This document shows, piece by piece, positions 1 through 8,326 of a stretch of DNA of 64,000 bases. The DNA comes from Desulfobacca sp. (GTDB lineage: Bacteria > Desulfobacterota > Desulfobaccia > Desulfobaccales > Desulfobaccaceae). The notes beneath the pieces are model-generated. The model was not told the DNA's origin. It was given only the letters and a program-made list of their open reading frames with translations, and made no database searches. Where the stretch lies: positions 1 to 64,000 of the forward strand of contig DYEV01000016.1 of assembly GCA_020725545.1 (NCBI GenBank). Direction: 5' to 3'. Both the position numbers and the translations under genes were made by a program. The stretch's first letter is position 1. Each line of letters opens with the position of its first letter.

Positions 1-312
1 GATGTCAAAAGACTGGTGAAACGCCTGCGCCGGTATCGACAGACTATTTTTACCTTTCTGGATTATCCCGAGGTGCCCTCTGACAATAATCATGCTGAAC
101 GGGAGATTCGCCCGGCCGTGATCATGCGGAAGAACTCCAAGGGGAATCGCAGCGGCAACGGCGCTAACGCCCAAGCCATATTAATGTCGGTTTATCGTAC
201 CCTCAAATTGCGGGGCCTCGATCCTTTGGATACCTTCGTCAGCGCTCTCAAAATTTATGTGGTTACAGGTTCCTTACCTCATTTACCTGAGGCGAAGCTC
301 TCAGTGAACTGA
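1..312 (+). mobile_element. IS66-family transposase, C-terminal fragment
   Basis: The reading frame is open from the first base of the window, so this is the 3' end of a gene that begins upstream. About 103 residues are visible. They contain the IS66 C-terminal signature 'NNHAEREIRPAVIMRKNSKG' followed by a 'GNGA' turn, the typical end of the IS66 DDE transposase catalytic domain, in which the glutamate near 'AERE' would be the last acidic residue. The protein would act as a cut-and-paste recombinase for its own element. The right inverted repeat of the element was not identified in the following bases, and whether the copy is intact cannot be judged from this window. Confidence 0.85.
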
Positions 313-677
313 AGTGTTACATGGAACGTTATATGGGGCGATGGACTGCATAGGGCTCATCATAGCGCATCTCGAGGGGGGTCAGCAACCTCATGCTACA
401 TCCTTGGCCGGCAAGAAAAACTCACCCACCCGATTTCCTATACTGTTTTTTCAAAAGCGGCAACCAGGTCCCTTGGGAGAATATCTGCCCCACCCCATGT
501 TTTTCTAAGATTTCAAAAACAGCCCCACGAAATCACTCGGGATCCTGATTAACAGCAGAACGATTTCCACCTCTCCCCGGGGCGAAATCCTCCGGGAACC
601 TTTCCCAATCATGCCAGGTCATCTCTGCTTGCTCTCCGAGCCCCGCCGATGCCCCCGATCCTTTATAACCCTTTTGA
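313..677. other. Stretch without a recognisable gene
   Basis: About 365 bases follow the transposase. Short open frames exist but none has a recognisable domain, a good ribosome binding site or convincing codon use. Parts of the 540-677 stretch may be older remains of the decayed PEP-CTERM-type gene that follows, because a coding-like frame (a 'YNPFDP'-like segment near 664-681) leads into it. I see nothing else here. Confidence 0.4.
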
Positions 678-1032
678 TCCATTGGGGCACCTGCTGGGAT
701 ATACTATTTTACCTTAGTTGGCGTCCAAAAGAAATGGAGACCAAACCAGAGCGAACAAAACTATCTGGATATCAATGCGCCCTTAGGACCTGGGAATGAT
801 TTAGTCTTGCCGATCAACCTGACCAGTAAATTTTCCAATCGACTATGATAAAGGGGAGTTTCAGGGGCATGACCTGGAGGTTGCTTCGGATCTTTGCGGC
901 GGCGACCGGGGGACGAATGGCACAGTTCTGCCCCTGCCCTCCTCGTTGTCCCTGCTGCTCTTGGCTCTCGGCGGCTTCAAGGTTCGGAGCCTGCTCCGGC
1001 GGCGGCGGAGTTTGGGGTCAGAACATGCTTAA
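678..1032 (+). pseudogene. Decayed PEP-CTERM-like surface protein (3' part, frameshifted)
   Basis: Two overlapping frames together look like the end of one secreted protein. The frame from 678 to about 843 reads as coding-like sequence containing 'PAGIYYFTLVG' and 'LDINAPLGPGNDLVLP', then stops. The frame starting about 823 continues with an acidic stretch and ends at a TAA at 1030-1032. Its last residues have the three-part layout of a PEP-CTERM or VPLP-type sorting tail: 'LPLPSS', a hydrophobic stretch 'LSLLLLALGG', and a basic end 'LLRRRR'. Such tails direct export followed by exosortase processing at the inner membrane. The join needs at least one frameshift, no intact start is visible, and no exosortase gene lies in the window. 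The tail motif is seen directly; the single-gene origin is inferred. Confidence 0.5.
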
Positions 1033-1245
1033 TCTAAGGAATGGGACGCCTCATGCGGAAGATAGGGAAAACTCTCTCCAGTCACCTTGTCTGGGAGAAA
1101 TTCCTATTCTTGGCTTTTTGGCTTGCGTTCAAAGACGAAATGGGTTTTCATCAGAAAATGAGGCTCAGGGGCAATGGTGAGGCGAAAGCAAGGACACCGG
1201 CACAACCTCACTTATAGGAAAACTTATTTTTACCCCTCACCCCGA

Positions 1246-1273
1246 CCCTCTCCCCCCCGTTGCGGGGAGAGGG
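1246..1273. repeat. REP-like palindrome
   Basis: A perfect 10-bp inverted repeat (CCCTCTCCCC at 1246-1255 and GGGGAGAGGG at 1264-1273) encloses an 8-base loop and is preceded by 'CCCCTCACCCCGA'. This G/C-rich arrangement is typical of dispersed intergenic REP-like palindromes. It lies about 75 bases upstream of the molybdenum hydroxylase start and argues against any start codon inside it (there is an in-frame candidate at 1260). Confidence 0.6.
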
Positions 1274-1346
1274 AGTTAAGGCCAAGCAAAGTCGGGGTGG
1301 TGGAAGCGGCTACAGGATTTTTTCACCATCTGATGGGGTGGCTGCC

Positions 1347-3935
1347 ATGGTGAAGCTGATAGTGAATGGACGAGTCCATGAGGTGGTGGCTGCCCCGGAT
1401 ATCCCGCTGCTCTGGATCCTCCGGGATCACCTGCACTTCACCGGTACCAAGTATGCCTGCGGTCAGGGCGTCTGTGGCGCCTGCACCGTGCTGGTGGATG
1501 GCCGACCTCAACGGGCCTGCATCACTCCCATAGACGCCGTCGTGGGCCGAAAAATCACCACCATCGAAGGTATTCCGGCCGAACACCCGGTGAAACAAGC
1601 CTGGCTCCAAGCCCAGGTGCCCCAATGCGGCTACTGCCAGCCGGGGATGATCATGCAGACCATCGGCTTGTTTGAGCAGCATCCCCAGGCCACCCTGGCG
1701 GACCTGCTTCACGGGCTGCGTCGCAATCTTTGCCGCTGCGGCACCTACCCTCGCATCAAACAGGCCTTGGCAGCTCTCCTGGCCGGGGCAAGTGCTGCCC
1801 CTGCCCCACCTGTCCCCACTTTTTTCTCCCCGGAACCCCGTCTGGGCCGGGGGTTTGGGCTCCTGGTGGTGCCGGCCCAGGCCGGTTTTTCCCTGGCAGC
1901 CGTAGCCGAACGCCGCAGCGTCCTGGAGCCGCCGGTCTGGCTGTGGCTCACGGCCGATAATCTGCTGACCGTCATCCTCAGCAAAGCGGAGATGGGCCAA
2001 GGCGTGTATACGGCTTTGCCCCTCCTGGCTGCGGCTGAATTGGACCATCCCTGGGACCTGGTGCGGCTGGAAGCCGCACCGGCCGCTCCCGGTTATGCCG
2101 ACCCACTGATGCGCCGCCAGGTCACCGGCGGCAGCACCAGTATTGCCCATCTCCACGAGGTTTACCGCCGCCTGGGGGCCGCCGCCCGGGAAATGTTGGT
2201 AGCCGCGGCAGCCCGGACCTGGGGTGTCCCGGCCGCCGACTGCACCGCCAGGGAGGGCACTGTGCGCCATCCGCCCTCTGGCCGGCAGATTGCGTATGGG
2301 GAAGTCTGCCACCTGGCGGCGACCTTGCCCGTTCCCCAAACCCCGCCCCGCCGTCTCTCTGCTGATCAAAAGTTCCTCAGTCAAGGACAGGCCCGCCCCG
2401 ATCTCATTCTCAAGGTCAACGGCACTGCCATCTTCGGCTTAGATCAGGCAACCACCCCCATGCTCTTCGGGGTCATGGCCCGGCCGCCGCACTACGGCGC
2501 CGAGATTGTGGCGCTGGACACCGGCAGGGCCGCCGCCCAGCCAGGCGTCCGCCGGATCAGCCGCTGGGACCAGAACGTGGGCGTGGTCGCCGACTCCCTG
2601 CAGCAGGCCTGGCAGGCCCGGGAAGCCCTCCAGATTACCTGGAGTGCCGGCAGCCGCCCCGATCTCGCTGACGACTCTCTCACCACCCTCTTCCAGCAGC
2701 AGCTGGCTCAGCCGGGCGTCCTGGTGCAGGAGCACGGCAACCCCGAGGCTGCGCTGGCCTCTTGTGCCCTGGTCCACACCGCCGATTATGTTCTACCCTA
2801 TCTGGCCCATGCCACCCTGGAACCCATGAACTGCCTGGCCGACGTGCGGCCGGATGGCTGCCAGATCTGGGCGCCCCTGCAGAACCAGACGGCCGCCCTG
2901 GAAATAGTGCAGGAGCTCACCGGCCTGCCCCCGGAGCGCATCCTGATCCACACCACCTTCCTGGGCGGGGGCTTCGGCCGCCGCCTGGAGGTGGATTATG
3001 TAGCCGAAGCCGTGCGGCTCTCCCAAGCTGCCGGCCAGCCCGTCAAGCTGGTCTGGACCCGGGAAGAGGATTGCCGCTATGACTTTTTCCGCCCCATGAC
3101 CGCCAGCCGCCTCCGGGCCGGCCTCGATGCCCAAGGCCGCCTGACCGTCTGGGAGCATACCATCGCGGCCCCGTCCATCCTGGCCCGCCTCTACCCCGCT
3201 GCCCTGAAAAAGGGCTATGACCCCAACACCGTGGATGGCATCCAGCCATTCGCCTATGCCTGCCCCCATTTCCGCCTGACCGCAGTCCGGACCGACACCC
3301 CCATCCCCGTGGGCTTCTGGCGCTCCGTCGGCCACTCCCACAACGCCTTCACGGTGGAGTGCTTTCTGGACGAATTGGCGCATCTCACCGGACAGGATCC
3401 CCTGGCCTTCCGCCTGGCCCACCTGCCCCCGGACTCTAGGGCCGCCCGGCTGTTAACCCTGGTGGCCGACAAGGCCGGTTGGGGCACTCCCCTGCCCTCG
3501 GGTCGGGGCCGGGGGCTGGCCCAACATTTCTCCTTCGGCAGCTACGTGGCCCAGGTCGCGGAAGTCTCGGTGGACCAGGACTCCGGCCGCATTACAGTCC
3601 TCCGGGTCGTCTGTGCCGTGGACTGCGGAACGGTGGTCAATCCCGATACGGTGGTGGCCCAGATGGAAGGCGGCATCCTCTTCGGCCTCAGCGCCGCACT
3701 CCATGAACAGGTGCATTTTGCCCAAGGCGGCGTCGCCACCCGGAATTTTGCCGATTATCCTCTCCTCACCATCCAGGAGACCCCCAGCCTCGAAGTCTAC
3801 CTGGCCCCCAGCGGCGCTCCACCGGGCGGTGTCGGCGAACCCGGCGTCCCCCCCAGCGCCCCGGCCGTGGCCAACGCCGTCGGCGCCGCTACCGGCCGAC
3901 GACTGCGGCGCCTGCCCATAAAGGGTAAGGGCTAG
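1347..3935 (+). CDS. Fused [2Fe-2S] and molybdopterin-binding aldehyde/isoquinoline oxidoreductase
   Basis: This is a single-chain molybdenum hydroxylase of the xanthine oxidase family, 862 residues. Residues about 1-155 are an IorA-like iron-sulfur subunit: the plant-type cluster motif 'CGQGVCGACTVL' near residue 40, then the second cluster motifs 'CGYCQPGM' and 'CRCGTYPR'. The remainder is an IorB-like molybdopterin subunit with 'GGGFGRR' in its middle and the conserved 'GGVGEPGVPP' near the C-terminus, whose glutamate is the catalytic base in this family. The two parts are separate genes in most isoquinoline 1-oxidoreductases; here they are joined by a proline-rich linker, and no FAD subunit is nearby. 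I chose ATG 1347 because homology begins there and the upstream in-frame codons fall in a palindrome. No Tat signal is obvious. The substrate cannot be predicted. Confidence 0.88.
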   Translation: MVKLIVNGRVHEVVAAPDIPLLWILRDHLHFTGTKYACGQGVCGACTVLVDGRPQRACITPIDAVVGRKITTIEGIPAEHPVKQAWLQAQVPQCGYCQPGMIMQTIGLFEQHPQATLADLLHGLRRNLCRCGTYPRIKQALAALLAGASAAPAPPVPTFFSPEPRLGRGFGLLVVPAQAGFSLAAVAERRSVLEPPVWLWLTADNLLTVILSKAEMGQGVYTALPLLAAAELDHPWDLVRLEAAPAAPGYADPLMRRQVTGGSTSIAHLHEVYRRLGAAAREMLVAAAARTWGVPAADCTAREGTVRHPPSGRQIAYGEVCHLAATLPVPQTPPRRLSADQKFLSQGQARPDLILKVNGTAIFGLDQATTPMLFGVMARPPHYGAEIVALDTGRAAAQPGVRRISRWDQNVGVVADSLQQAWQAREALQITWSAGSRPDLADDSLTTLFQQQLAQPGVLVQEHGNPEAALASCALVHTADYVLPYLAHATLEPMNCLADVRPDGCQIWAPLQNQTAALEIVQELTGLPPERILIHTTFLGGGFGRRLEVDYVAEAVRLSQAAGQPVKLVWTREEDCRYDFFRPMTASRLRAGLDAQGRLTVWEHTIAAPSILARLYPAALKKGYDPNTVDGIQPFAYACPHFRLTAVRTDTPIPVGFWRSVGHSHNAFTVECFLDELAHLTGQDPLAFRLAHLPPDSRAARLLTLVADKAGWGTPLPSGRGRGLAQHFSFGSYVAQVAEVSVDQDSGRITVLRVVCAVDCGTVVNPDTVVAQMEGGILFGLSAALHEQVHFAQGGVATRNFADYPLLTIQETPSLEVYLAPSGAPPGGVGEPGVPPSAPAVANAVGAATGRRLRRLPIKGKG

Positions 3936-4014
3936 AGGGGATAGATGAGATAAAAGGGCAGGGGTAACGTTGACAAGAACTTTTTCTAAGCCGCCCTTGC
4001 CAGCCATGCCTTTC

Positions 4015-4020
4015 TATAAT
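4015..4020 (+). promoter_or_regulatory. -10 element for the toxin-antitoxin pair
   Basis: A perfect TATAAT stands 30 bases before the antitoxin start in an AT-rich stretch. No good -35 element sits 16-18 bases upstream. The AT-rich, partly palindromic sequence between it and the start codon could bind the antitoxin, as is usual for Phd/YefM autoregulation, but that is inference. Confidence 0.4.
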
Positions 4021-4049
4021 ACAATAAAAATATTATTAAAGGTACAATA

Positions 4050-4235
4050 ATGGGACGATTGTCCGCCTTCATATCCATAAGTGAGCTGAGAGAGGATGCC
4101 GCCAAGGTCTTAAAGCAGGTGCAAGCTTCCCACGTTCCCTTGATCATCACCCAACGGGGGCGCGCCGTGGCGGTGCTGCTAAGCCTCAGAAGTTATGAGG
4201 CCAACGAGCGGGAGAAAGAACTGCTGCGTCTCTAG
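4050..4235 (+). CDS. Phd/YefM-family antitoxin
   Basis: This 61-residue protein has the Phd/YefM layout: an N-terminal DNA-binding strand-helix ('SAFISISELREDAAKVLKQV') followed by 'VPLIITQRGRAVAVLLSLRSYE', the conserved strand and loop of this fold. Family members bind their own promoter and neutralise a partner RelE-like toxin through the C-terminal helix, which is short here. The gene is followed 63 bases later by a RelE/ParE-type gene, the normal order for this pair. A perfect -10 hexamer lies just upstream. The antitoxin frame appears intact although the toxin is disrupted. Confidence 0.85.
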   Translation: MGRLSAFISISELREDAAKVLKQVQASHVPLIITQRGRAVAVLLSLRSYEANEREKELLRL

Positions 4236-4298
4236 GCCAGAGGAGAAAGGGAGAGGGAAACCGGCGGAGGCCGACGCTTTGCCGAGTGCTAACCAGCC

Positions 4299-4602
4299 GT
4301 GAAACTGAGGTTTACCTCCTCAACGCCTAAGCAATTTTTAGCTGCCCCGGACCACATTCGCCGGGACAATCCCGAAGACGCTTGGCGTTTACGTCGCCGG
4401 GCTAAAAAGATCCTCAGGAGATTGGAAAAGTTCCCAGAATCCGGCAGATTAACTCCTGAATTTTCAGAATTGTTCTATCGCAAGGTGGTGATTGCTCCCT
4501 ATCGTTTTTTTTTACCGGCTGCAAGGACAGACAATCTGGATCGTGGCAGTTTGGCATAGTGCTCAATTGCCACAGCCACCACGGAGCCAAGATGCCCCGT
4601 GA
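4299..4602 (+). pseudogene. RelE/ParE-family toxin, frameshifted in a T9 run
   Basis: The frame opens at GTG 4299 and follows the RelE/ParE fold through 'SGRLTPEFSELFYRKVVIAPYRFF'. At a run of nine T (4505-4513) the frame slips, and the actual reading frame ends at 4559 with an unrelated tail after 86 residues. Removing one T restores 'YRLQGQTIWIVAVWHS', the expected C-terminal strand of the family, and a stop at 4600-4602, giving a protein of about 100 residues. Family members are ribosome-dependent mRNA nucleases or gyrase poisons whose C-terminal strand carries active-site residues, so the frameshifted form is probably inactive. The break could be a real mutation, slippage that is tolerated during expression, or a sequencing error in a homopolymer. 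Confidence 0.8.
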
Positions 4603-4865
4603 TCGCCAAAAAATCAGTATTTTCTTCCACCCGATTCAGCCGGAGAGGAGAATCAGGGAGGCTTTGGCAGCCGATGTTTGCCGGAGTGATTGAGAAATAT
4701 CATGACCCCATATAGTTGTTGCCGGCGGTAAGAGCATCACCAGCATGGCGAGGACTATGCGGCTTAACCCAAATACATACTTTTATCACCACTTTCAATC
4801 TGCTGCGCTCGCCCCCTGGGGGCAGGTCTGGGCTAACCGATTGGCTGCAACCTGACCCTATCTGC

Positions 4866-4894
4866 TTGACACCCATCAACCATTTTTCTATATT
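4866..4894 (+). promoter_or_regulatory. Sigma-70-type promoter for carB
   Basis: TTGACA at 4866-4871 and TATATT at 4889-4894 are separated by exactly 17 bases. Transcription would start near 4901, about 20 bases before the carB start codon, which leaves a short leader holding the ribosome binding site. This placement excludes the in-frame start codons further upstream. Confidence 0.7.
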
Positions 4895-4922
4895 ACCGTG
4901 CAGCCTCAATAAGGAGTTGATT

Positions 4923-7900
4923 ATGCCGCGACGCCCTGATATCAAGAAAGTTTTGATCATCGGCTCCGGGCCCATCATCATCGGCCAGGCCTGCGAGTTT
5001 GACTATTCCGGCACCCAGGCCTGCAAGGCCCTGCGCCAACTCGGTTACGAAATCGTCCTGGTTAATTCCAACCCGGCCACCATTATGACCGACCCGGAGA
5101 TGGCCGATTATACTTATATTGAACCGCTGAATGTGGCGGCGCTCACTGAAATCATCAAGGTCGAGCGGCCCGACGCCCTGCTCCCCAACCTGGGCGGCCA
5201 ATCCGGCTTGAACCTCTCCTCGGAACTGGCCAAGGCCGGCGTCCTGGACGAATACGGCGTCAAGATCATCGGCGTGGAGGTGGATGCCATCCAACGGGGC
5301 GAAGACCGGCTGGCCTTCAAAGAGACCATGAACCGACTGGGCATCGACATGCCCAGGAGCGAAATCGCCCTGAGCGTCGAAGAGGCGGAGCGCATCGCCG
5401 ACAAACTGGGTTACCCCGTGGTCATCCGCCCGGCCTACACCCTGGGCGGCACCGGCGGCGGGCTGGTCTATAACCTGGAAGAACTGCGGGTCATCGCCTC
5501 CCGGGGCCTCTCCGCCTCCCTGGTGGGCCAGATCCTGGTGGAGGAATCGGTTCTGGGCTGGGAGGAGCTGGAACTGGAGGTGGTCCGGGACGCCAAAAAC
5601 CAGATCATCACCGTCTGCTTCATCGAAAACGTGGACGCCATGGGGGTGCATACCGGCGACTCCTATTGCACCGCCCCCATGCTCACCATCGCCCCGGAAC
5701 TGCAGCAGCTTCTGCAAAAGCACTCCTACGCCATCGTGGAGGCCATCCGGGTCATCGGCGGCACCAACATCCAGTTTGCCCACGACCCCAAGACCGGCCG
5801 GGTGGTGGTCATCGAAATCAACCCCCGCACCTCCCGTTCTTCAGCCCTGGCCTCCAAGGCCACCGGCTTCCCCATCGCCTTGGTGTCGTCCCTGCTGGCC
5901 GGCGGTCTGACCCTGGACGAAATCCCCTACTGGCGGGCAGGCACCCTGGACAAGTATACCCCCTGGGGTGACTATGTGGTGGTGAAATTCGCCCGCTGGG
6001 CCTTTGAAAAGTTCCCCGGCGCCATTGACAAACTGGGCACCCAGATGCGGGCCGTGGGCGAGGTCATGAGCCTGGGCAAGACCTATAAGGAGGCCTTCCA
6101 GAAGGCCATCCGCTCCCTGGAGATCGGCCGCTACGGCCTGGGGTTTGCCAAAAACTTCCATGAGATGCCCCTGGACGAACTCTTGGAGCAGCTCAACGAG
6201 CCCACCAGCGAACGCCAATTCCTCATGTATGAGGCTATCCGCAAAGGCGCCGACACCCAGACCCTGTACCGCAAGACCCATATCAAACCCTGGTTCATTG
6301 AGCAGATGCGCGAGTTGGTGCAGCTGGAAGAGGAAATCCGCCAGTATAAAGGCCGGGAACTCCCTGATGAGCTGCTGCGGCGGGCCAAAACGGACGGCTT
6401 TGCCGACCGCTACCTGAGTCAACTGGTGGGGGTGCCGGAGGAGAAGATCCGTCAGCACCGGCTGTCCCTGGGAATGGGCCAGGCCTGGGAGCCCGTGCCG
6501 GTGAGCGGTGTGGAAAACGCCGCCTACTACTACTCCACCTACAACGCCCCGGATCAGGTGAGCACCAGCTCCCGGCGCAAGGTCATGGTCTTGGGCGGCG
6601 GCCCCAACCGCATCGGCCAGGGCATTGAGTTCGACTACTGCTGCGTGCATGCCGCCTTTGCTCTGCGGGACGCGGGCTTTGAGTCCATCATGATCAACTG
6701 CAATCCGGAAACGGTCTCCACCGACTACGATACCTCGGATAAGCTCTATTTTGAGCCGCTGACCGTGGAAGATGTCCTGAGCATCTATGAAAAAGAAAAG
6801 CCGGAAGGGGTCATCGTCCAATTCGGAGGGCAGACGCCGCTGAACCTAGCCAATGAGCTGGCCGCAGCCGGCGTCAGGATTCTGGGGACCCCCCCCGATA
6901 TCATCGATCTGGCCGAGGATCGGGACCGTTTCCGGCAGATGATGCGCCAGTTGGGCATCCCCATGCCCGAGGCCGGCATGGCCAGCAATCTGGAGGAAGC
7001 CCTGGAGGTAGCCGGGCGCCTGGGCTATCCCCTCATGGTGCGGCCGTCGTATGTCCTGGGCGGCCGGGGTATGGAGGTGGTCCACGACGAGTGGATGCTG
7101 CGCCATTACGTGGCGCGAGCCGTGGAAATCAGTCCCGAACGGCCCATCCTCATCGATAAGTTTCTGGAAAACGCCATCGAAGCCGAGGCCGACGCCATCG
7201 CCGACGGCACCGACGCCTTTGTGCCGGCCGTCATGGAACACATTGAGTTGGCCGGCATCCATTCCGGCGATTCGGCCTGCGTCATCCCCCCGGTGAGCAT
7301 CCCGGCCAAACATCTGGAGACCATCTACGATTACACCCGGCGCATCGCCATGTCCCTCAAGGTGGTGGGCCTAATGAATATCCAGTATGCCATTGCCCAA
7401 GATACGGTCTATGTCCTGGAGGCCAACCCCCGGGCCTCCCGCACCGTACCGCTGGTCTCCAAGGTCTGCAATATCCCCATGGCCCGGCTGGCCACCCAGA
7501 TCATGTTGGGCAAAAAGCTTGCCGACCTCAATCTGAGCACTAAAAACATCCCCCACTTCGGGGTCAAAGAGGCGGTCTTCCCCTTCAACATGTTCCCGGA
7601 AGTGGATACCCTCCTGGGGCCGGAAATGCGCTCCACCGGTGAAGTTCTGGGGCTGGCCGACTCCTTTGGGGCCGCTTATTTCAAGGCCCAGGAAGCGGCT
7701 AACCAGACCCTGCCCCTGGAAGGCTCGGTCTTGATCACCGTCTCCGAAAAAGACCGCCCCGCGGTCCTCGAAGTGGCCCGCCAGTTCGCCAACCTGGGGT
7801 TCGAGATCCGGGCCACCGTTGGCACCCACAAATTCCTGGCCGAACATGACATTGTCGCGGAACCCATCCTCAAACTCCACGAAGGCCGACCTCACATCGT

Positions 7901-8123
7901 GGACGCCATCATAAGCCATGAGATCGACCTGATCATCAACACCCCCAGCGGCAAACTGGGCAAACACGACGACTCCTACATCCGCAAGGCCGCCATTAAG
8001 TATAAGATTCCCTATATTACGACATTGGCCGGAGCCCTGGCCGCGGCCCGGGGCATCGCCGCGGTGCGGCAGGGCCGGGGGCAGGTCAAGTCGCTCCAGG
8101 CGTATCATCGGGCCATCAGCTGA
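4923..8123 (+). CDS. carB: Carbamoyl-phosphate synthase, large subunit
   Basis: This 1066-residue synthetase makes carbamoyl phosphate from bicarbonate, ATP and ammonia supplied by CarA, feeding arginine and pyrimidine synthesis in the cytoplasm. The protein shows the internal duplication of the family: two ATP-grasp halves, the first starting with 'KVLIIGSGPIIIGQACEFDY' and the second with 'GGGPNRIGQGIEFDY' near residue 560, then a C-terminal MGS-like allosteric domain (about residues 935-1060). Length is normal. ATG 4923 is preceded by 'AAGGAG' at the right distance and by a strong promoter. carA is not in the window. purF follows after about 200 bases; whether the two are co-transcribed is not clear. 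Confidence 0.97.
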   Translation: MPRRPDIKKVLIIGSGPIIIGQACEFDYSGTQACKALRQLGYEIVLVNSNPATIMTDPEMADYTYIEPLNVAALTEIIKVERPDALLPNLGGQSGLNLSSELAKAGVLDEYGVKIIGVEVDAIQRGEDRLAFKETMNRLGIDMPRSEIALSVEEAERIADKLGYPVVIRPAYTLGGTGGGLVYNLEELRVIASRGLSASLVGQILVEESVLGWEELELEVVRDAKNQIITVCFIENVDAMGVHTGDSYCTAPMLTIAPELQQLLQKHSYAIVEAIRVIGGTNIQFAHDPKTGRVVVIEINPRTSRSSALASKATGFPIALVSSLLAGGLTLDEIPYWRAGTLDKYTPWGDYVVVKFARWAFEKFPGAIDKLGTQMRAVGEVMSLGKTYKEAFQKAIRSLEIGRYGLGFAKNFHEMPLDELLEQLNEPTSERQFLMYEAIRKGADTQTLYRKTHIKPWFIEQMRELVQLEEEIRQYKGRELPDELLRRAKTDGFADRYLSQLVGVPEEKIRQHRLSLGMGQAWEPVPVSGVENAAYYYSTYNAPDQVSTSSRRKVMVLGGGPNRIGQGIEFDYCCVHAAFALRDAGFESIMINCNPETVSTDYDTSDKLYFEPLTVEDVLSIYEKEKPEGVIVQFGGQTPLNLANELAAAGVRILGTPPDIIDLAEDRDRFRQMMRQLGIPMPEAGMASNLEEALEVAGRLGYPLMVRPSYVLGGRGMEVVHDEWMLRHYVARAVEISPERPILIDKFLENAIEAEADAIADGTDAFVPAVMEHIELAGIHSGDSACVIPPVSIPAKHLETIYDYTRRIAMSLKVVGLMNIQYAIAQDTVYVLEANPRASRTVPLVSKVCNIPMARLATQIMLGKKLADLNLSTKNIPHFGVKEAVFPFNMFPEVDTLLGPEMRSTGEVLGLADSFGAAYFKAQEAANQTLPLEGSVLITVSEKDRPAVLEVARQFANLGFEIRATVGTHKFLAEHDIVAEPILKLHEGRPHIVDAIISHEIDLIINTPSGKLGKHDDSYIRKAAIKYKIPYITTLAGALAAARGIAAVRQGRGQVKSLQAYHRAIS

Positions 8124-8326
8124 GGAGGGGCAGAAGGCAGTAGGCAATTAAGCGGGGCGCCAGGCGCTAGAATAAGTCGAAGGTCTAAAGTGTTATTCTA
8201 TCGTCCACGTTACCCTGGGACATGGAATCTTACCTGATTTTCCCAAGGGCAACTTGGGAGCGGGGATAATTGTCCAAAAGATGAACATCAAAGGCCAAGG
8301 GCACTGATCTTCGCCCCCCGGCCAGA

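Noticed and set aside
845-1180. 111-residue Cys/Gly-rich frame
   Set aside because: It is out of frame with the PEP-CTERM-like tail that gives a better explanation of the same bases, and has no domain of its own.
4716-4922. Longer N-terminus for CarB
   Set aside because: A strong promoter at 4866-4894 and the ribosome binding site before 4923 lie inside it, and the extra residues have no homology.
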